Below are positions 24,007 to 29,264 of a stretch of DNA of 29,264 bases, piece by piece. Below the pieces are notes generated by a model. That model was not told the origin of the DNA, made no database searches, and was given only the letters and a program-made list of their open reading frames with translations. The stretch comes from Candidatus Firestoneibacteriota bacterium (GTDB lineage: Bacteria > JACRDZ01): contig JACRDZ010000224.1 in the NCBI GenBank assembly GCA_016212735.1, positions 1-29,264 on the forward strand, in the 5' to 3' direction. Position 1 is the stretch's first letter, and each line of letters opens with the position of its first letter. Made by a program: the position numbers and the translations under genes.

Positions 24007-26865
24007 ATGTTAAAAAAATATTCAACAAAAATAGGCTCTTTAGTTATAGTACTTTGTAGTTTCATTATTTATGGCTGCTACTATTATATAGTAGAAGCTT
24101 CAATTTTAAAATCCGGACATGATTTATTAAGCAAGCAAATTCAACCTATGGATTATGAAGGGGCATGCTCTTATTGCCATGTCCCTCATTCAGCAATAGG
24201 AAAAAGATTATGGAGAGATACTGTTGATACAACATATGAAAAAAAGAGAGCTTTAGGTGAAGTTGGCGTGTTATGTTATACCTGTCATTGGCCTGAAAGA
24301 AAAGCTAATGCGCCAAGTGTTGAAAGTACTATTTTCATGGCATACGACTCTGCTCAAACACATCCATTGGTAGATAATGATTCTGCACCTGATACAAGAC
24401 AGAGATATTCCGGCTGGGCATATACAAATGATACAACTGACGACGATCCTGCCACTTATGAAACTACTTATTTGCAATGCACAAGCTGTCATGATGTACA
24501 TGAACAAAATAACGGGATACAACCAATAAATCCATATACAAAAAAAGGTAATTTTTTGCGTGCGCCAATGTATAAAAAAACCAAACCTTTTAATCCCAAA
24601 CCAAATCAAATAAATGAATTTGACAGTATATTTCAAAGTACTGCTACAACTGACGTTCCGGCTTTATTCTGCAGTTTTTGTCATTTAGAAAGAGCTTATG
24701 AATCTACAGGGAAAGGGACGCATCCAATAAATGTATATAATTCTACTTGTGTATATATTGACTTTAGTTATAGAGTTTCAGAAACTACCGCTGTAATACC
24801 ATGGTATGATACATTTGAGGTAGGTGGACATCTTTCTTATTTTGAAACAGGAACTGTAATATGCAATACATGTCATAAAGCACATGGTGCTGCACCGGGC
24901 GGGACTTTGCTGGTTAAGGACAACAGGCTCCAGAGAGGAGAAAGATACAGCAGTAATGCTTTATGTGAAGCATGTCATGAAAAAGCACCTTCTTTACATG
25001 ATACGACCAGATATCCATATAATAAATATAAATCTCATCCTGTTGATAGTTCTGAAACATGGGATTTTAAAAGCGCAAGAGGGAATAGAGACTTATATAT
25101 AAATATACCAAAAGGCTGGCCTACAATTGATCCTGTAAATGGAAGAGGGATAGCATGTCTGAGTTGCCATAAAGTACATCGGGCTCAGTTAGAGACAAGA
25201 ATGCTTCGCGGCGGTAAAGAAAAAGGAGATAAAAGAATATGCGATGATTGTCACTGCCCTGATCCAAAAAAACCATCAGATACAGATGATTGGGGTAAAG
25301 GAGAAGATTCAACAAATCCGCTTCTGTCTAAAGAATCATGGCCTGATGCACCGGAAAATGCAATTTTCTATGGTCCAGAATCTCATCCTGTGCATGTACA
25401 GTTAAATGTTACTGATGATATGGCAAGAACATGGCCTAATAATGACTGGTTAAGATTATTTGATACAGGCGGGAGAGTTTTTAATGCAGAATATGAGTCA
25501 ACAAGAAAAAAAGGGTATTTATCTTGTGAAACCTGCCATAATGTTCACAGAGCATATTCTAATACAGCATTGATAGAATATCCAGGTGATGATTATTCTG
25601 AAATCTGTGTTGGATGTCATACTGATTATAAAAGATTAACAGCAGGGAGATCATGGGTAGGAGCAAGATATTCAACAGCAAAATATATAGATCCTGATAG
25701 GCCAAGTGCAAGATATTTCTATTTTACAAGAGATACTGATACTACTGGCGGATATTTTAGTATGTTATCTTATAAAGAAGATTCTTCTGTTTTTGGGGCT
25801 AATCCGTCAAGTTACATACTTGAGTATAATTCTTCAATAATTATTAATGCTATTGCTGCTGATGACGATGCTGCCAATCTGGCAGGAAGATATGTTGAAA
25901 AAGATGTAATTGACAGACTTGGAACACATCCTTCAGGTGTTAGAATTGATTATCCTATATCTGGAGATTCCACAACGCTTCTTAGACCTGCAGAATGTAT
26001 TAGTATCGGTTCTGACCCAAATCCAAAGCCAGGGTATGTTTTTTATGATACATGGAATCTTAGAAAAGAGTGGTCAAATAAATATCCTGATGCTGAATGG
26101 TTAAAAAATTATGGTTTTTCCAATCAGCAATCCCGATGGGGCATTAGCAGTCTGGAGATAGATTCAGACACTACAAGACAAAGATTTATTATATGTCAGT
26201 CCTGTCATACACCCCATGGAGCGGCAAAAGGACTTGTAGAATATAATAGGGGAGCTAAAGGCAGAGGTTGTATACAAACTTATGATACAGATGCAACTCC
26301 TAACAGTGCACTTCTTCTGGGAAATAATATAGATTCAAATTTATGTACAGCATGTCATAGAAATCTTGGTAGTAAATCCCCGGCAGATCAGATTGTTAAT
26401 CACGTTTTGTCAGTCAGACTATGCGATTCCAGCTCCTATTTGTGGAATGCAACAAAACATAGACTCCTTGATCTTTTTGGATTGGGTGAAAATATTATGG
26501 ATCGCTCTCTACCTGCTAATTATCCTAAACCAGCAGTGGGGAAGATACAGTGGGATGAGACTACGATTATAAAGGGAACTGCAGGAGCAACGCATGATGA
26601 TCCTGCTATAAAACTTGTTTGTGATAGTTGTCATGCTCCGCATGCTGCTGAAACTTCTTCAGGAAGTCTAATGTTAGATAGCCGTAAACCAGTTGATACT
26701 ACAAATATTATGATTTTAGCGCCTGAACAAAAAGGATCATTTTTATACGATTCAGGAGGTATGGTAAATGCAGATGAGAACACCAGACGCGGTGGTAAAC
26801 GTGTTAATAGGTTAAGATATTATAAGAATGCACCTTTCTTCAATACATGTCATAATGATAAATAA
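24007..26865 (+). CDS. Giant secreted 14-site c-type cytochrome (paralogue C), last heme site degenerate
   Basis: This encodes 952 residues from the ATG at 24007, chosen because AGGAGAG lies 6 nt upstream; an in-frame GTG at 23989 has no such site. The signal has a lipobox-like IYGC, but VEA-SILKSGHDLL matches the mature start of the paralogues, so either processing is possible. Thirteen CxxCH motifs (first at residue 54) correspond one-to-one to sites 1-13 of paralogues A and B. Site 14 reads FNTCH (Phe at residue 945) where the others have CLLCH or CYLCH, so one thioether is missing. The conserved block GANPSSYI...RLGTH is at about 25795-25929. It is the most diverged of the three, lacking for example the SKWG-to-CQSCH spacing of A. 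It ends 7 nt from the convergent Lon gene. Confidence 0.92.
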   Translation: MLKKYSTKIGSLVIVLCSFIIYGCYYYIVEASILKSGHDLLSKQIQPMDYEGACSYCHVPHSAIGKRLWRDTVDTTYEKKRALGEVGVLCYTCHWPERKANAPSVESTIFMAYDSAQTHPLVDNDSAPDTRQRYSGWAYTNDTTDDDPATYETTYLQCTSCHDVHEQNNGIQPINPYTKKGNFLRAPMYKKTKPFNPKPNQINEFDSIFQSTATTDVPALFCSFCHLERAYESTGKGTHPINVYNSTCVYIDFSYRVSETTAVIPWYDTFEVGGHLSYFETGTVICNTCHKAHGAAPGGTLLVKDNRLQRGERYSSNALCEACHEKAPSLHDTTRYPYNKYKSHPVDSSETWDFKSARGNRDLYINIPKGWPTIDPVNGRGIACLSCHKVHRAQLETRMLRGGKEKGDKRICDDCHCPDPKKPSDTDDWGKGEDSTNPLLSKESWPDAPENAIFYGPESHPVHVQLNVTDDMARTWPNNDWLRLFDTGGRVFNAEYESTRKKGYLSCETCHNVHRAYSNTALIEYPGDDYSEICVGCHTDYKRLTAGRSWVGARYSTAKYIDPDRPSARYFYFTRDTDTTGGYFSMLSYKEDSSVFGANPSSYILEYNSSIIINAIAADDDAANLAGRYVEKDVIDRLGTHPSGVRIDYPISGDSTTLLRPAECISIGSDPNPKPGYVFYDTWNLRKEWSNKYPDAEWLKNYGFSNQQSRWGISSLEIDSDTTRQRFIICQSCHTPHGAAKGLVEYNRGAKGRGCIQTYDTDATPNSALLLGNNIDSNLCTACHRNLGSKSPADQIVNHVLSVRLCDSSSYLWNATKHRLLDLFGLGENIMDRSLPANYPKPAVGKIQWDETTIIKGTAGATHDDPAIKLVCDSCHAPHAAETSSGSLMLDSRKPVDTTNIMILAPEQKGSFLYDSGGMVNADENTRRGGKRVNRLRYYKNAPFFNTCHNDK

Positions 26866-26872
26866 AATTTCA

Positions 26873-29264
26873 TCAAACTCGAGCTGTATTCTTTGAACAT
26901 ATTTTTTGTTGTTTTTTATTTCTCTCCAGAGCAAGATCAAACACTTCATCAATATTTTCAACAAAGAAATATTTTGCTTGATTGCGGATATTTTCAGGAA
27001 TTTCTTCAATATCTTTCTTATTCCGTTCAGGAAGAATGATTTTTTTAATTCCAGCACGAATAGCAGCAAGAACCTTTTCTCTTATACCGCCAACTGGTAG
27101 AACTTTACCTCGTAAAGTAATTTCCCCTGTCATTGCAATATCTGATTTTATAGGATTATTTGTGAGTAATGACATAAGGGATGTAGCAATTGTAATTCCT
27201 GCAGAAGGTCCATCTTTTGGTATAGACCCGGCAGGAACATGAATATGTAAATCAATATTTTTAAAAAAATCTTCTTGAATATTATAATTTTTTGCTCGTG
27301 CCCTTATAAGGCTGAGAGCAGCTTGAGCGGATTCTTTCATTACATCACCTAATTGTCCTGTAAGAGTGAGTGTTTTATGCCCGCGCATTGAGGTTGATTC
27401 TATAAAAAGTATATCTCCGCCATAAGGTGTCCATGCCATACCTGTAGCAACACCCGGATCACTCGTACGTTCTGCAACTTCTGAATAGAATTTTGGGACA
27501 CCAAGATATTTATGAACATCTTCTTTTGTAATTATATATTTATCCTGTTTTTTTGTTAAAAGGTCTTTAGTGACTTTCCTGCATACAGTTGCAATTTCTC
27601 TTTCCAGATTTCTTAATCCTGCTTCTTTTGTATAATGTTCTATGATTTCCTGAAGAGTTTCATCCTGTATTTCGATCTCTTTATCGGTTATCCCATGTTC
27701 TTTCATTTGTCGCGGGATTAGATGCCTTTTTGCAATTTGTATTTTTTCTTCAAGTATGTACCCTGGGAGACGCAAAACTTCCATTCTGTCCTGTAACGCA
27801 GAAGGAATAGTGTCCAGAACATTTGCAGTTGTAATAAACATAACGCGTGAAAGATCAAAAGGCAGGGACAGATAATGATCTGTAAAACTTGAATTCTGTT
27901 CAGGATCAAGAACTTCTAAAAGAGCAGAAGAGGGATCACCGCGAAAATCAGATCCGATTTTATCTATTTCGTCTATCATAAATATGGGATTATTAGATCC
28001 AGATTTTTGTATTCCCTGAATTATTTTCCCGGGTAATGCTCCAACATAGGTTCGTCTATGCCCTCTTATTTCTGCTTCATCTTTAACACCACCTAGAGAT
28101 ATTCTAACGAATTTTCTTCCTAATGCGCGAGCAATAGATTTTCCAAGTGAAGTTTTACCTACTCCAGGAGGTCCGGCAAAGCACAGAATAGGACCTTTCA
28201 TGTCATTTTTTTTCTTACAGACTGATAAATATTCAAGAATACGCTCTTTTATTTTTTCGAGATTGTAGTGATCTTCATCAAGTACATTGGATGCAAGAGA
28301 AATATCAAGATTGTCCTGAGTCTGGATTGACCATGGCAAGCTGCATAACCAATCAAGATAAGTGCGCGAAACTGTATATTCAGCGGTTCCAAGAGGCATT
28401 TTCCCCAGACGATCAAGCTCTTTTCGAGCTTCTTTTTCTGCTTCTTTTGTCATTTTAGCTTCTGTAATTTTTTTGTCAATTTCTTTTATTTCAATTTTAT
28501 GTTCGTCCTCTTCATCACCAAGTTCTTTTTGAATTGCTTTAATTTGTTCGCGAAGCAAAAAGTTTTTCTGGTTTTTGTCCATTTCGTGCTGAACCTGTTT
28601 TTGAATTTTAGTGCCAAGTTCAAGAACTTCCAGTTCTTTATTCAATAAAATCATTACTTTTTCCAGACGCTGTTTAATTGATAGTGTTTCAAGAATATCC
28701 TGCTTTTCTGAAACACTTAAATTTAAATTTGCTGCAGCTAAATCAGCTAATAGACCCGGACTGTTTAAGTTCATTACTACAATTTGCAGTTCATCAGGCA
28801 AATAAGGCTGCATACTTATTACTTTCTGAAACTGTGCTGATACACTGCGTGATAGAGCTTCTAATTCCATTCCTTTTTCAGCAATATCATCAAGCGGCTC
28901 AACTGATGCCATAAAATATGGGGATTCTTTAACATATTCATTAATTTTTATACGGCGTATTCCATGAACAATTATGCGAATTGTATTATCAGGAAGTCGG
29001 AGCATTCTGAATAATTTAGCTGCAACACCATATTGATAAAGGTCCTTGGTTTCTGGTTCATCTACATTAGAGTTGGTCTGTGCAACTATTCCGAATATTT
29101 TTTCTCTTACAACAATTTCATCTATTAATTTAGATGCTTTGCCTCCGCTGATAAGTATTGGTATACTTATATAAGGAAATAATACTGTTCCTTTAACAGA
29201 TAAAACAGGTATTTGATTCGGGATTTTAGTTTTTTCGAGTTCATTTTTATCCCATGGATTAGTA
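26873..29264 (-). CDS. lon: ATP-dependent Lon protease (start beyond window)
   Basis: The frame is open from the stop at 26873 to the window edge, 796 residues, so only a few N-terminal ones are missing. The N-terminal substrate-binding domain begins with IPNQIPVLSVKGTVLFPY. The AAA+ domain has Walker A GPPGVGKT (28151-28174), then RISLGGVKDEAEIRGHRRTY and Walker B with MIDEIDK. The LonA protease domain has the catalytic Ser in PKDGPSAG (codon 27203-27205) and the catalytic Lys in GIREKVLAA (codon 27074-27076), so the Ser-Lys dyad is intact. An internal ATG at 29003-29005 is not the start because the conserved N-domain lies before it. Lon degrades misfolded and regulatory proteins in the cytoplasm. 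It is convergent with the cytochromes and probably unrelated to them. Confidence 0.96.
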   Translation of the reverse strand, partial: TNPWDKNELEKTKIPNQIPVLSVKGTVLFPYISIPILISGGKASKLIDEIVVREKIFGIVAQTNSNVDEPETKDLYQYGVAAKLFRMLRLPDNTIRIIVHGIRRIKINEYVKESPYFMASVEPLDDIAEKGMELEALSRSVSAQFQKVISMQPYLPDELQIVVMNLNSPGLLADLAAANLNLSVSEKQDILETLSIKQRLEKVMILLNKELEVLELGTKIQKQVQHEMDKNQKNFLLREQIKAIQKELGDEEDEHKIEIKEIDKKITEAKMTKEAEKEARKELDRLGKMPLGTAEYTVSRTYLDWLCSLPWSIQTQDNLDISLASNVLDEDHYNLEKIKERILEYLSVCKKKNDMKGPILCFAGPPGVGKTSLGKSIARALGRKFVRISLGGVKDEAEIRGHRRTYVGALPGKIIQGIQKSGSNNPIFMIDEIDKIGSDFRGDPSSALLEVLDPEQNSSFTDHYLSLPFDLSRVMFITTANVLDTIPSALQDRMEVLRLPGYILEEKIQIAKRHLIPRQMKEHGITDKEIEIQDETLQEIIEHYTKEAGLRNLEREIATVCRKVTKDLLTKKQDKYIITKEDVHKYLGVPKFYSEVAERTSDPGVATGMAWTPYGGDILFIESTSMRGHKTLTLTGQLGDVMKESAQAALSLIRARAKNYNIQEDFFKNIDLHIHVPAGSIPKDGPSAGITIATSLMSLLTNNPIKSDIAMTGEITLRGKVLPVGGIREKVLAAIRAGIKKIILPERNKKDIEEIPENIRNQAKYFFVENIDEVFDLALERNKKQQKICSKNTARV

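Overview
The window is an AT-rich stretch (roughly one-third G+C by eye) from a diderm bacterium. Lipoproteins with good lipoboxes, Sec signal peptides on nearly every product, and secreted multiheme c-type cytochromes point to an anaerobe with a large periplasmic or extracellular electron-transfer apparatus. The phylum cannot be fixed from sequence alone. Membrane proteins of the DUF2723 family fused to TPRs, NHL propellers and very large multiheme cytochromes together would suit several uncultivated diderm lineages.

Layout. (a) 1-851, minus strand: two small lipoproteins, the first cut by the window edge and carrying a fibronectin-III-like segment. (b) 852-1106: divergent promoter region with a near-consensus sigma-70 promoter on each strand. 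(c) 1107-6359, plus: a 16-heme cytochrome, a cysteine-free TlpA-like/TPR protein, a 5-heme and a 10-heme cytochrome. The three cytochromes share one architecture: signal peptide, Ig-like beta domain, then tandem HGPV/CxxCH/PHGS repeats. (d) 6502-6906: a small membrane protein with its own promoter. (e) 6907-7221: non-coding, with a triple-hairpin REP-like element. (f) 7222-15349, plus: two NHL propellers, a 1094-aa 14-heme cytochrome, a 15-heme cytochrome and a TPR lipoprotein. (g) 15432-18545: a second 14-heme giant. (h) 18548-22866, minus: two overlapping DUF2723/TPR membrane proteins, probably GT-C glycosyltransferases. (i) 23033-26865, plus: a third NHL propeller and a third 14-heme giant. 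(j) 26873 to the end, minus: Lon protease, a housekeeping gene that bounds the locus.

I count 87 intact heme-binding motifs plus one degenerate one in seven cytochromes. The three giants are paralogues with the same 14 heme sites in the same order. Two of the three lie directly downstream of an NHL gene. They are also rich in D-[S/T]-T triplets, which resemble the Bacteroidetes O-glycosylation motif, and the putative glycosyltransferases lie between two of them. My inference is a multi-cytochrome electron conduit or surface structure: giant cytochromes, NHL and TPR scaffold proteins, a set of cytochromes of differing length, and possibly dedicated glycosylation. No outer-membrane porin, quinol-oxidising module or cytochrome c maturation gene lies in the window.

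Three good hairpin terminators lie between consecutive same-strand genes with little or no room for a new promoter, which suggests stoichiometry set by read-through. No tRNA, rRNA, CRISPR array, transposase or origin was seen.
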